From: Branchiostoma floridae
Taxonomy: Eukaryota; Chordata; Leptocardii; Amphioxiformes; Branchiostomatidae
Assembly: GCF_000003815.2 (NCBI RefSeq)
Contig: NC_049990.1
Coordinates: 3,194,438 to 3,258,437 of the forward strand
DNA length: 64,000 nt
Direction: 5' to 3'
Part shown: piece by piece, positions 21,870 through 33,560 of the stretch
Layout: every line of letters starts with the position of its first letter
Numbering within the stretch: position 1 is the first letter of the stretch
The notes under the pieces: generated by a model
What the model was told of the DNA's origin: nothing
Seen by the model: the letters and a program-made list of their open reading frames with translations, nothing else
Databases searched by the model: none
Program-made: the position numbers and the translations under genes

Positions 21870-23968
21870 ATGGACAAGAAGAAGCCAAAGGCAAGTAACG
21901 AGTGAAAACGTTAATCTTGAAAGTAAACGTCACTGAGGGAATTCAGTAGAGACAGTTTTCATTGATTTCAAATTATACAAGGGGGATCGGTTTTATGTAG
22001 AGTAGCAAACAGTGATGATTAAATTGCATACTGAACTTCTGATTCTTGTACATTACCGGCGATTTATTACTTTACCAAATGCAAATTTCCGTTTCTTTTG
22101 AGAACTTTTGCTACCTTAGAATCTACATAACCACTGATTGACGTGCTTAAAAGCTCGTATTTTCCCAGAGCTATCGTAGAGTGGAATTTGTTATCACCAA
22201 TAAACATTGTATAGTTTTAATTTTTACAGATAGATTAGGGCGTTCAGTGTAACACAACCATTATATAGATACAGATACGTATCAGCTAAAGTTCTCTGTT
22301 ATTTCCCAGCACTAAAATCATCTCCATTCCAGGGTTGGGACGACTCGTTCATGTACACCCATGTGGACCCGGACCTGCTGCAGGAGAGGGTGGCGCTGAC
22401 GTCACTGGGGCTCGGATTCGCCCGCAGCCGCGTGCACAACTCCAAGGACAGAGCGTAGGACGATTGTTTGCTTGTTTGTTTATTTGTTTGTTTGTTAAAA
22501 GGTGAGATCGCGTGGCGCAGCGGCAGCGAGTTCGACTCCTGCTATGTCACCGATCTTGTGTCCTTGGTAAAGGCACTTTACACGGCTTTCCTCACTTTAC
22601 TCAGGTGAAAATGAGTACCTAGCTTCGGCTAGGGTCGTCCTTTGGATAGGACATTAAATAGAGGTCCCTCGTTTGCGATGGTGCAAATCCTAATTCCGTC
22701 TAGAGTTGGTGATTCTCTACAAATCACCCGGATTCCAGGAAGAATAGTGACATATCAGTCACTGATGGAGATCTGTATCAAACCGAACCAAGACACATTG
22801 TTCCTATCATCGTAAGACTATTGGATCACAATGATGTATCATTTCTTGGAAATCTATGCCCGATGGCTAATTGTAATCAGAAATATCGGTCACATCTGAA
22901 AATAGTATCGATAGAAATAAACATGAGATAAGCCTTTGGCTCAATTTGCAGACCCCGGATCGGACCATGCCCTGGCAGGCCCATGTCCCAGTTTCCTTTC
23001 CGGCTTGTGAAAAAGAAGAAGCTACAGTGGTTTGGCCATGCTACAAGAGCAAAGGGCACTCTGACTCACACTATACTGCAAGGAAGGGCGGAGGGTGCAA
23101 GACCTAGGGGACGTCCACGACGGACTTGGACTAGTGACCTGAAAGAATGGTCGGGACAAACAGTACATCAGCTAGAAACCTTGGCTGAAGATAGAAGGAG
23201 ATGGAAAACTTACGTTGATGGCATTGCTGCCCCTACGGCCGGTGAGGCTATGGGACCGGTGAGGTGAGGCGAGGTATCAGACCAGCAGCCTACAGACAGA
23301 CTTTCTTATATTCTGGAAAAGTTGAACTGTAATTTCCAAATCGAAAAATTCGACTTAATGCAAATTTCGACTGAACCCCTCCAGTCTTTATTCACAATTG
23401 GGTAAGTCCAATTTTCTTGTTGGAAATTACAACTTTTCCAGGATGTCTCCTACCAACACAGATGAACATTCAAGTTACTTTATTATGTTGTAGTCCAAGT
23501 ATCGCCACTCAGAAAAGGGGAAAAAAACGTTTTCACACCTTAACTGACCTTTTTTTTGAATGGGTGCTTAAGTATAGTTCGCACTTTACATCACAGTTTA
23601 TTCTTATCACTATCGTTTTTTTACCCGTGAACAGAAAACGTATCGAGAGACTGAAGGACCAGTTCGACAATGACTACCTGACTCCCAGCTTCGCATACGG
23701 CCGGACCGAGGAGCTCCACCCGGAGCGGCGGGCAGCCAGGAAGAGGAACGCCGACCGACAGACCAGGGTCGCCCCGGTGGACGACGACGGTCCCTTGAAG
23801 CCGAAGAGCTCGTTCGAGAAGAGGCTGGAGAGGTCCAACAACCTGGTGAGGACCACGCAGACTAACATCCGGGGTATGGATGACGCAGCACGTGACCCTT
23901 ACGTCATGGGGATTCAAAGTCGTATGAGGGCTGCAAGGAGGCAAGAAGCTTTATATCAAGTTGACTAA
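21870..23968 (+). CDS. Uncharacterised 158-aa basic protein, three exons
   Basis: Exons 21870-21890, 22333-22454 and 23635-23968 join in frame to 158 aa. The start has a good context (ACCATGG). Exon 1 is only seven codons (MDKKKPK), followed by AAG/GCAAGT, a GC-type donor; reading through to the next GT would break the frame with exon 2. Exon 2 encodes GWDDSFMYTHVDPDLLQERV and ends SKDRA. Exon 3 is strongly charged (KRIERLKDQFDNDYLTPSFA, many Arg/Lys/Asp) and ends RRQEALYQVD. No signal peptide, membrane segment or named domain is visible. High GC and a codon pattern unlike the surrounding AT-rich DNA support real coding. The long second intron holds a SINE and a LINE fragment. I do not recognise the family. 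A small cilium- or microtubule-associated protein is one possibility but is not shown. Confidence 0.65.
22501..22690 (+). mobile_element. tRNA-derived SINE family 1 in intron 2
   Basis: The head is shortened (GTGGCGCAGCGGCAGCGAGT then TTCGACTCC). The body reads CACCGATCTTGTGTCC, AAAGGCACTTTACACGGC, TTTCCTCACTTTACTCAGG, GAAAATGAGTACCTAGCTTC and GGTCGTCC. Same family as 2480-2692, opposite orientation. Confidence 0.8.
22985..23280 (+). mobile_element. 3' end of a non-LTR retrotransposon (RT C-terminus)
   Basis: The open frame KKKKLQWFGHATRAKGTLTH, then GRAEGARPRGRPRRTW, SDLKEWSG and AEDRRRWK is the standard C-terminal segment after the reverse transcriptase in RTE/Jockey-like LINEs (the HxxR ... 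GRP motif ... W). It is heavily 5'-truncated and sits in intron 2 of the uncharacterised gene. Confidence 0.75.
23310..23480. repeat. Dispersed repeat with internal inverted repeat, copy 1
   Basis: TCTGGAAAAGTTGAACTGTA, ATTTCC pairs with GGAAATTACAACTTTTCCAG. Beyond it is TCCTACCAACACAGATGAAC, ATTCAAGTTA. The region 61380-61540 has the same layout: AAGTTGAACAGTAATTTCC, GAAATTACAGTTCAATTTG and TTCTACCAACATATATGAAC. The element class is unknown. Confidence 0.55.
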
Positions 23969-24279
23969 ACCGCCTCGAAGGAAGTGAAGAAACAAGCAAA
24001 GTTGATGAACAAAAACATTATCATTTAATAGCATGAGCAAGTGAGGATGGGCTATATGGAGAAGGGAAAATGATACATGTATTAGCAATGATATTGTTTG
24101 CAGCATTATTTGTAGTAATGTCGAATATATGAATACTAGTAGTACAGAAAGAGATATACAGAAAAGTTCCGGACTTTCTGGACCTGACAGTTGAAAAAAT
24201 AAACTAATGGGCTCGAGTAAATATCGACTCGGTCTGTTGTATTGTTACTATTTGCTAACGTCCGCACTGCCGCATTCAC

Positions 24280-24313
24280 ACACACACAAACAAACAAACA
24301 AGCAAACACACGC

Positions 24314-24351
<38 letters not shown>

Positions 24352-24353
24352 TC
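24280..24353. repeat. (CA)n microsatellite
   Basis: About 70 bp of CA/CAAA repeat. Not coding. Confidence 0.9.
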
Positions 24354-24359
24354 ACTTCG

Positions 24360-26310
24360 GGCGAGTCTATTCAGAGGTTTGGGGAGGTCTGGCCTGATCC
24401 TGTAGCTTACGGCACACTGTAAGGCTTAATTGTGTTGAGAAAGCTTGCATCTACAGCAGAAGCCGGATAGCACAACGGTTTACCGCACACTTCTGTTAAT
24501 TTAATGGAATGCCAAAATCCTGTGGTGGTGCGGTGCAGCTGGATAACATCGCTTTGTTGCACCACCCGGATAATTGCATAAAATATGCTGGCAAATAGGG
24601 TGTGCAATTAAACGGCTTCACTGTACTAAATGATGACAAACAATTGTGACAACTTGCTGGGGAAAACTGTATTCTTGAAAAGACCTTGTATGGATCAAGC
24701 GTACACAGAGCACTGTGGGACTTTGGGGATAAATCCTTTATGTAATAATTAGGACGGTTTTAGAAGAGAAAAGTCTGCTGATTTCAACACCATAGCGCCC
24801 TTTTCAAGTTTTCCAATCTTCACATTATCACACTTAACCATTAACATGTATATCGTATAGCCACACTCTTGTTGACAGATGAACCGTCTATTGAATTAAA
24901 TAGCCCATGTATGATATTTCTTCCCGTATCGACACACATACAACAAATAAACATATTTACGTAATCTAATAGAATGACTTCAAACCGATTCGGACACAAC
25001 TATTTGACGTATTGAATAGTTCCACTGCCTCAATATAACCGTTACTCTGATTAACATGTAATTACAACTATCACAGAGATCTTTCTTCAGATGATTGACT
25101 TAAGATACTAATGAGTATCAAAATAATTTACTTTAACAAGTCAATCAATGAGAAGATTGTGGAGAGGAATTATTTCCAAACCTGAAAGCAGCATTGAGTT
25201 ATGATTAAGGGTTCGCCATCTGTTTGTCAGCACGTTACAAAAAGACAGCTTGCCGACATGTCGGACGTAACAGATACCATACTGGTCACTGAATCTGGCA
25301 GACAGACCGAATAGTTTCCACGCACATATAGGCCATGATTGCTTGAATGGAATTACATCATCATTGTCGACCTACCAGCTTCCAGATTTTAACCACCCAT
25401 CATGGCGGACATCATTTACATCACAGTCACGTGATTGTAACCACCGCAACCCCGTGGGACGCCATGTTGAAACATTATACCTACATGCCCATAAACCTAA
25501 TATCAAATTTGTACCACTAACCCTACGTACCTTTCACTGGTCGTTTTACCCATCATTGTTTTTACAAAGAGCTTCGTACAATCTGTCAAGTATCAAAATG
25601 TACAGCTTTACATATCATACATAAGTTTTGCTTCTCATACACACTGAACATACGTTGCCTGAGTTTATCGACGCCATGTTCACTTACTAGTAACTAGATA
25701 TCCGTGCAATTACAACGTGTCTCATCTTGTAGTTCATGTTTTGATAGTACAAATTGTCTGCACGCTTGTGAAAGATGGCGTTGTGATGACACATCAACAA
25801 GTTCTCTTTGGGCAACATCAGCACAGCCCCGCCCCTGCTGTTGCGATTACTATCGCTGACAAATAGTCAATGTTTATGTAAGTATTCCCGTGTTCTTTCC
25901 ACTTGCCGAAGGACCCGTCAACAACACTGCTGGGACTAATCGAAGCGTTGTCTTGCTTCCTGTATTGCTTGACTTTGATTTTTCACATCGCGAGGTCTCC
26001 ATCAGTTGCTCGATGCTGCCAGCTCTGGTAGAACCTGCTCAAGTTCGCATACCCCGTGTCGTTAGAAAACGTCTGTTTATGGCACCAGTAGATGAAGATC
26101 CTACAGCCTTGTGGGCTGGTAATGTCGTACTGAGGTCAACGGGGTCAGCGCCGGATGGTAGCTGCTCCAGAGCCTTGCACTTCACCCCTGCCTCCTGTAA
26201 CCTCACATCTCAGTACCCCTGACTGTGAACAGTCAACCACCCAAATAACATGTCATTTTACACATCTATCCTGGTGTTCATTCCACCGAGTTGGTCCTCT
26301 CTAAACTCGT
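24360..26310. other. No gene seen; probably includes the 3' UTR of the sialyltransferase gene
   Basis: An open plus-strand frame at 25890-26222 lies just downstream of the sialyltransferase stop codon on the other strand, so it is more likely a shadow in its 3' UTR. No clear AATAAA was found on the minus strand close to the stop. Confidence 0.35.
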
Positions 26311-29300
26311 TCACAGTTTTCTATGTTTTCTGACCGGTTTCTTGTCCTGACACTTCCCCAGCTGCATCTTGATCACGCCCTTCTGGTGCAGCTCTCTAAC
26401 CTTCATGAACTCCACCGCCATGTCGTGAGTCTCCGGGGCCACGAAGATGGGCGCGTAGTAGTAGTGGTAGCGCACCTTGCCGCCGGAGTCGTCGAACGGG
26501 AACGGCCAGAAGCCGTACACGTTCACCTGTTCACACAGCATCAGCGCCACCGTGATGACGTAAAAGCCTGTTCAAACAAGAAACACAGAAATTTTTGATG
26601 TCAGACCTGGTAAAAAACGAGATGAATGTGTCAATTACAACAAAGTACGAATTTTCCTCCAAATATGAACATGGAGTACCTGTACAGTAGTTAAACGTAT
26701 GAAAAGCCGACGGCAAAACATGGTTATGATGGTATATCGGTAGCAAAGAAGTGACAGTGACATCTATCTATTAATCGTTGCAGTTGGACCATGTGTACTG
26801 AATTCGGGCGGCAGTTATTTTTGTACAATTTTTAATTGTAAATTGCAAATATCAATGTACAGCAACAATTGTTTATTGTATATACAACTCATGTACTTTC
26901 AGTCCTATGGATGCACCTGAAAAGATAGAGCAGCGGTCCGCGCAATAATATCCCTAATGGGAGTAACTTAAGATAGCTGTACCTGAGGTAATTTTCCTGG
27001 GCAGTCCCCGCTGTGCCCAGTACTTCTGCACGGCGATGAAGTGAGCGGGGTCCTCGTACGCCACTCTCAGGTCCGTGCGCCTCTTCTCCAGCTCTGCCTG
27101 CATCACAGCCGTGGAGTCTGGAAGGGGGGGGGGGGGGTAGACAGTTTAGTAATACGAATCAGGAAGCAACCATCTACTATCCTTTAACTTTAAAACACCA
27201 AAGAAAGATATATTCATCCTGCCTCACGCGAAAACATAGAATGAACTTTACAAACAAAACAACAAGAGGGAGATGTCAAGGGAGGTTAAAATGTAGAGAG
27301 CTAATAGTGCTCTAGCAAAACAACTGGGAAGAAGCCAAGTACTACCTTAACAAACACGAAAGCAAACATCTATTTATCGGGCTTTATGCGCAAACATATG
27401 CATAACGGACTTTACAAACGGAAAACCCCAACCAGTGCTTAAGGCCTGCAACCGTTCGCCTTATTTCTTAGTCATTTAGCTCTATGACAAGTCCCAACCA
27501 TCCGACCAAAAAACCGATCGACAACCAACCAACCAACCAACCAACCAACCAACCAACCAACCAACCAACCAACCAACCAACCAACCAACCAACCAACCAA
27601 CCAACCAACCAACCAACCAACCAACCAACCAACCAACCAACCAACCAACCAACCAACCAACCAACCAACCAACCAACCAACCAACCAACCAATCTGGTTG
27701 TAAGATTCACCTTTGGGTTTCTTGATGATGACCATGCCCTCGTACTGCAGGGTTTGGTTGTACCACCGGTCCTTCAGCTCCTGTGATTTCTCGATCTTCC
27801 CGTATCTGCCACAAGAAGGAAGCGCAAGTTTGTATGTCATAGGGTAGAATAGTGAACGTGTAGAAAGTTGTGAGTTGAGCCAATTTTTGAACGAGTAGTT
27901 GCAAACGTGGAATGTCTGTTGAACATTAAAAAACAATAGATATAAACAATGCCTTCTGCATTATTTGTCAGAATATTATTAGATATAGTCTTCACTGTAC
28001 ATGAATTGATGTACAGAGTAAAATGGAAAGAGAGGTTTCTAATTTCGCAAATACTTACTTTCTAAGCATTGACATTGGCACTGTGGTGAAGTTGGACTTG
28101 GTCCCCACGTGGGAGAGATGTCTTTTATCGTTCAGGGGCGGCATGTTACACCTGAACACGTAGTCCGCGCCATCTATGTGGTCGGCGCAGTTACTCTCTC
28201 TCAGGACTCCGCTGTTTCCCACTACTGAACACGTCTTGTAAAGCTTCTCTGGGAACGGCGATTTCTGAAGATGGGGGGTGGGGGATCAGTACATAGAATC
28301 AGTACAGTGTATCCTCTTTGTACATGCCAAGTTGCCAACTTCGTCATTAAATCGTACATACTGGAGTGGATGCCACATCTAACATCAAAGATGAGCTATA
28401 AGCCAAGACACAATAACAACGTCCTGTGGCATAAAATACAGATGCACTACCTCACTTCACCTCGTTTTCATTGTAAGTGTATTTGCCTATCATCAGTGAG
28501 TACCACAGTGCATTTTGTTTTTGTCGATTTCACGTATCTTGAACGATTATAAGAAGAAAAAAAACTTTTGAGGACTCCTCTCACCTTTCGTAATAAGTTG
28601 TGAATCTTCTCCGTCAACGTGTAGAATTGAGTGAGGTTGAAGGCGCTGGGAACGCGCTGGCCAACCGCGTAGTTCTCCTGGGTCATGAGCGCCATCTTGC
28701 GGCTGGAGCAGCACTGCTCCAGTTCAGACCTAGACGTGGAAAGAAAGTGAAAGATTCGGCTTCAGTTTTCCATTCAGCCAGGCGTACATATATATCAAGT
28801 GTAACACCTCGGTTTTATACAGTATGCGTAGGTGCAACAGAAACTTACAATATCTCATTGAAATGGTCAATAACCTACTAATCTAGTTAATGATAACCAT
28901 ACGTCATCTCACAGCCATGATCAATATCCTACTAACATAGATAATGGCAGCAATACGCCATCTCATGAAAATCAATAACCAACTAACCTAGTTAATGATA
29001 GAAATAGTCATTTCACCGAGTTATCAACAACCAACTAACTTTTAAGCTAGTTTAGGATAGAGACTGCAATAACCAAAAATCTACAAACCTAGTTAATGAT
29101 AGAATAATCATCTCACCAAGTTATTAACAACCTACTAACCTAGTTTTTGATAGCGACATGGCATATCACTGCAATAATCAATAAATAACCTGCTAACCTG
29201 GTTAATGATAATGATGTGTCATCTCTATTCCATGGATGGTGGAAGGCCTCCATGATGGCGGTGAGGTTAACGTCCTGGTGAATCTTGACCACCGGATGTT

Positions 29301-30137
29301 TGCCCGAAATCTGTCTGGACGAACCATCCTTACTGCGCACATAGTAGAAAAACTCCTCTTCCACTGCAGTCGTATTCTCAGTAGTTCTATTATCACTCTG
29401 TAACAGCCCTTTCTCCACGGCGGAATCGTTCCCTACAGCTTGTAGAGTTTTGTTAAGATCTACCCTAGGTTTAGCGTTGTCTATGAGAGTCTGGAGGCTG
29501 ATGCCGAACTGGTCCTGGAGCAGCTGTTGTTGGGAGTGGTTCCCCTGTACTGCCCCCTTCAGTAGGGTCAGCAGGTCCTGCTGGCATGCCGGGCCCGGGC
29601 AGCCAGGGTCCTGGGGGACTCCTCTGGTCCGCACGAAACTGGAGGAAATATCAACACAAGAGGCAATGAGATGAGCACAGACTGACTCTAAACTCTTCCA
29701 ATGATTTCTGAGATCTTGAAATTATTTCTAAGCTCTTCCAGTGATTTCAAAGTTCTTCAAGCGCCCTCACAATGATCCTCTAATAATCTCAATGATTTGG
29801 GTTGCTCAGCGATTGTCCCATAGTGTCTGTTTTGTGAAAATGGGCTGTTGGGTGATTGTCTATCATTGGGTAGCTCGTCGTCAAATCTAATCAAAATCAA
29901 ATTTCTACTGGAAGACCCAGACAGACGTGCCAGATGGGGACGAGACCCAAATCAAACAACAACCAAACAAATAAAAACAAACAAACAAAACAAACGTACC
30001 CCCTGCCCGCCTGCCAGAGCGTGATGGCGATGCCGGGGATCTCCAGCAGACTGAAGCCCAGGAAGTAGATGGAGATGAGGAGCAGGAACACGGAACCGCC
30101 TGTGGTCCGCTTCAGCCGCAACAGCCACCGGTACATA
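26311..30137 (-). CDS. Alpha-2,8-sialyltransferase-like (ST8Sia family, GT29)
   Basis: Seven exons: 30000-30137, 29198-29638, 28585-28729, 28059-28264, 27711-27805, 26983-27117, 26311-26567. All junctions are GT-AG with compatible phases; from the ATG at 30136 this gives 471 aa. It should transfer sialic acid from CMP-sialic acid to sialylated glycans in the Golgi. Type II topology is visible: short basic tail, then a membrane span [17 protein letters not shown] (residues ~15-31). Sialylmotif L lies at ~245-300 ([15 protein letters not shown], later VGTKSNFTT). Sialylmotif S is [20 protein letters not shown]. Motif III is YHYYY and the VS motif is HDMAVEF (H-x4-E). The stem has several N-x-S/T sites. 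An AG acceptor (TCCCCAG/T) lies directly before the ATG, so upstream 5' exon(s) are expected. Vertebrate ST8Sia proteins are somewhat shorter (about 360-400 aa); the extra length is in the stem. Confidence 0.85.
27523..27692. repeat. (AACC)n tetranucleotide array, ~42 copies
   Basis: 170 bp of pure AACC repeat starts only 18 bp downstream (minus sense) of the splice donor after exon 5 of the sialyltransferase gene. The Leu-Val-Gly-Trp or Thr-Asn-Gln-Pro frames through it are artefacts of the repeat. Confidence 0.95.
28860..29230 (-). repeat. ~53-bp minisatellite seeded by an exon-intron junction
   Basis: Seven units (starting near 28868, 28921, 28972, 29026, 29071, 29127 and 29181 on the plus strand) share AATAACCTACTAACCTAGTT, AATGATAGCAATAC and TCATCTCA. 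The last unit is the genuine 3' end of sialyltransferase exon 2 with its donor (ATTAACCAG/GTTAGC, exon end 29198). The others carry the same junction with small changes, for example ATTAACTAG/GTTAGT. The splice-donor region itself has therefore been tandemly copied into the downstream intron. Confidence 0.8.
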
Positions 30138-30199
30138 CTGGGGATGAAGTAGAATACATGAATGAATGAATGAATCTATAAAAGAATGAATGAATGAAT

Positions 30200-30285
30200 G
30201 ACTAGGAAGTAGATGGAGATGAGCAGGAGGAACACGGACCCGCCTGTGGTCCTCTTCAGCCGCAACAGCCACCGGTACATACTGG
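30200..30285 (-). pseudogene. Partial tandem duplicate of the sialyltransferase membrane-anchor exon
   Basis: About 80 bp repeat the beginning of the exon at 30000-30137. They share the acceptor CTCCCTCCCAG/T and encode [26 protein letters not shown] almost identically. The copy breaks off in the middle of the membrane span, has no splice donor and soon reaches a stop. Both copies are bordered by GAATGAATGAATG and ATCTATAAAAGAA phrases, which probably mediated the duplication. Confidence 0.75.
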
Positions 30286-30939
30286 GAGGGAGAGTAGAAG
30301 GAATGCATGAATGGATCTATAAAAGAACAAATGACTACGAAGAACGAATCAATGGCGATGAAGTAGATGAAGCTTCGAAGATAAGCAGAAAAATTTGGAT
30401 CCATCTCTGCAACAGCGAACAGTACATGCTGTAGACGGAAAGTAGACGGAATGGATGAATGAATCTGTGAAGGACGAATAAAGGCCTACAAAGTATACGC
30501 AGTACTTCAAGACCACCTAATAGACTACCAGCGTCTTTCAGAAATACAATACGAAGCAGTGTGGTTGAAAATGGGCCGCTATAACTGGCTAATTTTCTTG
30601 CACATTAACCATATCGTTTGGCCAATTTCTATAATTATTTCAGCCCAGTGAAGGCTCTATGTGTAAAGACCAGCCCAGTCCGTGCGCATATCTGCCCGAG
30701 GCGGTGATATTAAATGGCTCAGCGGAAAGCTCAGTGGTGTCATCCGGCCATTCCATGCGCTAGATTAGTGACACTAGCAAGACTGCGGGTTCTACATTCA
30801 TACTGAACTTACGATACTGAAGTCGTTAAATAAGCTCAGTCTGATGCCTTTTTTCTACTGCTTATATATATTCACAGCTCGGACAGACGGAATGCGTCTG
30901 TTACACAGCAAGAAAACCGATCGGCCGACGAGTCTACGA

Positions 30940-31015
30940 GCTGTAGATGACATTTTCTCGATCATCGACCAAAGTTCGCAGGCCCCGGAGCCATGACCAG
31001 TGTGATGGGGGTAAA
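30940..31015. mobile_element. Diverged copy of the long-hairpin MITE
   Basis: GAAAACCGATCGGCCGACGA, GTCTACGAGCTGTA matches the left arm of the 36176-36364 element (GAAAATCGATCGGACGACGA, GTCTACGAGCTCTA). The other arm is badly eroded. Confidence 0.5.
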
Positions 31016-31019
31016 ATTG

Positions 31020-32245
31020 TACGTTGAAACAAGTCCTTGGTTAAAACACGCTCGGATTTCTGCTTCGCGAGCCTTTGGTATTCTAACAGCATGGCCGTAG
31101 ACTGTGTGCGATGGTTAACAGACCTGTCTAAAGTTTATTGTCAAAACAGAGACAGGCTATGATACCATAACAAACGTTTACAGATCATAAATGCTGTTGA
31201 CTGGGTTAAGTTTCACTTCAAAACCGTTAGTGGCTTCATTCTCCTCCTCAGAAACGAACACTAGACAAGGCGTCTTGTCTGGGGACGTCCCAACAGTTTA
31301 ACTAGTTAACCACAAACTTTGCCCTTTCACCAAGTGAACTGTGACTGTTACTGTACCGATTAATGCCAAACTCACCTTTCCAGTAGAATAGACCTGGCAG
31401 ACAACATGTACAATACCCAAATGGGTGGGAACTGACTCTATAACAATGGGTCATGGGCGGGGTGGGTGAAGAGAGATTTGCTCGTATTTACATGGGCAGA
31501 ATTCATTTTTTGTGCACATGAATCCGGCGATCTGTTCTAAATGTGTACGTTTAATCCTAGTCACGTGCTTGGAACCATGTTGACTGATGTTACATAAGAC
31601 ACAGTCGTCCCACGATTTTTGTTATCGCAGGATTTTACGAGAGGCTGAGCTAGAACCGACCGTAGACAAGTTTCTACGACTGCCCCCTCACAAAGCAACA
31701 TAATTTTCAACGACCACGACTCTTACTGGCTCAAGAATGTCATCGATTTGTTTCCGTAAACCTATATCGTAAACAAGAAGGTGACAAGACCCCCAGGCAT
31801 TGACATGTAACTCAGTTTTAAAGACTCATGTTGCGTCTTTGATGTTCATATATCACAATGTTAATAGCCTTATATTATGCGCTTACAACATTCACCGCAA
31901 ATGATTGCATACCCTACAGCGATGTATCAGCCGGATCAAAGGATTTCTTAAGATCTTTGAACCGCGGGCTTAAACCTGTGACCTTTGACAGAAAATGGAT
32001 TACCTACAGGTACATTACCCCGTGTCTCCGTTCAATTCAGGATAGACTGTGGACTGGTCACTGGAAATATTACTTTCTTACTGTGGTGTCTATGGAAAGA
32101 TATGTTACAAGGAAATGAAGGAATGTTTCCATCATAGTCTGAATACGCACAACAAACTTAGCCATTATTCTGCCACCTTCAGACCTCTAACACGTACCTG
32201 TGGGTATCATGCAGTTATGTTGCTTGTAAAGTGAAAAACTGTTAC
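31020..32245. other. No gene seen
   Basis: Intergenic DNA or a long 5' intron of the sialyltransferase gene. An 86-codon plus-strand frame at 31858-32118 has no recognisable domain. Confidence 0.35.
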
Positions 32246-32372
32246 TCTCCAAGCAGGGGTTGAGTCGCGTAGATGTAGTAGTACAAATACAGAGCTGCTT
32301 CTCTAAGAGGAGCGGTTCTGTATTTTTTTCGACTACTACTATATCTACGCGACTCAACCTCTGCTTGGAGAG
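32246..32372. mobile_element. MITE with CTCTCCAAGCAG termini and 11-bp flanking repeat
   Basis: CTCTCCAAGCAGGGGTTGAG, TCGCGTAGAT pairs with ATCTACGCGACTCAACCTCT, GCTTGGAGAG. The inner TAGTAGT and ACTACTA also pair. AAAAACTGTTA flanks it on both sides (32235-32245 and 32375-32385), a convincing target duplication. Confidence 0.9.
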
Positions 32373-32639
32373 GAAAAAACTGTTACATGGATTCGGTCAA
32401 GACTTTGAGGAAGCACTTTGAGGAAATGTCGACCCCAAAAAGGCACCACTGACTTTAGAGATAATTGTGTGAGGAAGACATGATTGTTTGTCTTGATAAG
32501 AGCTCAAACAAAAGCAGATTGACCACTCAGATACTCAAACTCACACCACTGTTGCCTTCGGGACAAACAGACCCCACAACAATGGACGGAATTCTGACTC
32601 AGACCAGGAATTGGGGGCCTTTATAACATCTTAATGTAA

Positions 32640-32880
32640 TGGATAAATTTCTATTTTTGATGCGCCTAGATAAACCATGTATATCACACACTATATGTTC
32701 CTATATCTACACCTGTACAAAGAAGCGAGAAGATGTCGACCATCCTGTTAGCCTAGTACCTTTAATTAGTTAAATTGTATCTTGTTGTCCCTGCATATGT
32801 CTGTTATGTCTGTTATCAGTGACCTGTACCTAGTCCGTCGAGGCATGAATGTACAATAAAGGTCTTTCAATCAATCAATA
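32640..32880 (+). mobile_element. LINE 3' UTR ending in AATAAAGG...(TCAA)n
   Basis: The stretch ends AATGTACAATAAAGGTCTTT followed by CAATCAATCAATA, the usual 3' terminus of CR1/L2-type elements. No coding part remains. Confidence 0.55.
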
Positions 32881-33560
32881 TAATACCAGAACGGTGGTTG
32901 TCGGATTATTAACTCTTGCTTAGCATGACAACAAACAACAACGAAACTAGCATGTTATTGACTCACACCTGTAGATCGCCGCATGAGATATGACCCACAC
33001 ACTTAGTCAATCGCACGACACGACAAAATGATATGCCCAGTGCGAGTCGTTTGTTTATCATCGAAGCTAGCTATCCGACAGGTAAATAACGAACCAGATA
33101 CTAGACCTGAGATCTGACATAGATCTGAGTAGATGGTGAAGGGTCAGGGCTCGTAATTGGTGTAGCAACAACAACAGAAACGACAATAAAATTACTTATA
33201 AGTTATACACGTACATTCACACTTGTCGAATGTCCTCTACTACGATCAAGTACAGACCCTACACACCATGTCGACCAGCATTTTCCTTGCGACTCGACAA
33301 ACGGCCTAATCTAGTACTACTGTATATGGGCTGCATTTTCAAGCCAACAGACACGGAAATAAGCAACAGAAGTTTGAAAACAACGCTAAGACCAAACCTG
33401 TGTTCTAACCGGACTTTCAACAAGCAATAGTTCTCCACTTAGTAAAATACAGTCCGAGAGTCAGACACAAACGACAATTTACTGTCCAAAACCTGTCCAA
33501 GCATACAGCTGATATCGAAGGCCATGTCTAACGATCGTTTGTAAACAGAGACGTCCTTAC

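Noticed and set aside
27468-27936. Long Leu-Val-Gly-Trp or Thr-Asn-Gln-Pro repeat proteins
   Set aside because: They are translations of a pure AACC microsatellite in an intron; the real exon ends at 27711 with a good donor.
27523-29230. CRISPR-like array
   Set aside because: The repeats are continuous tandem units without unique spacers, in a eukaryotic intron.
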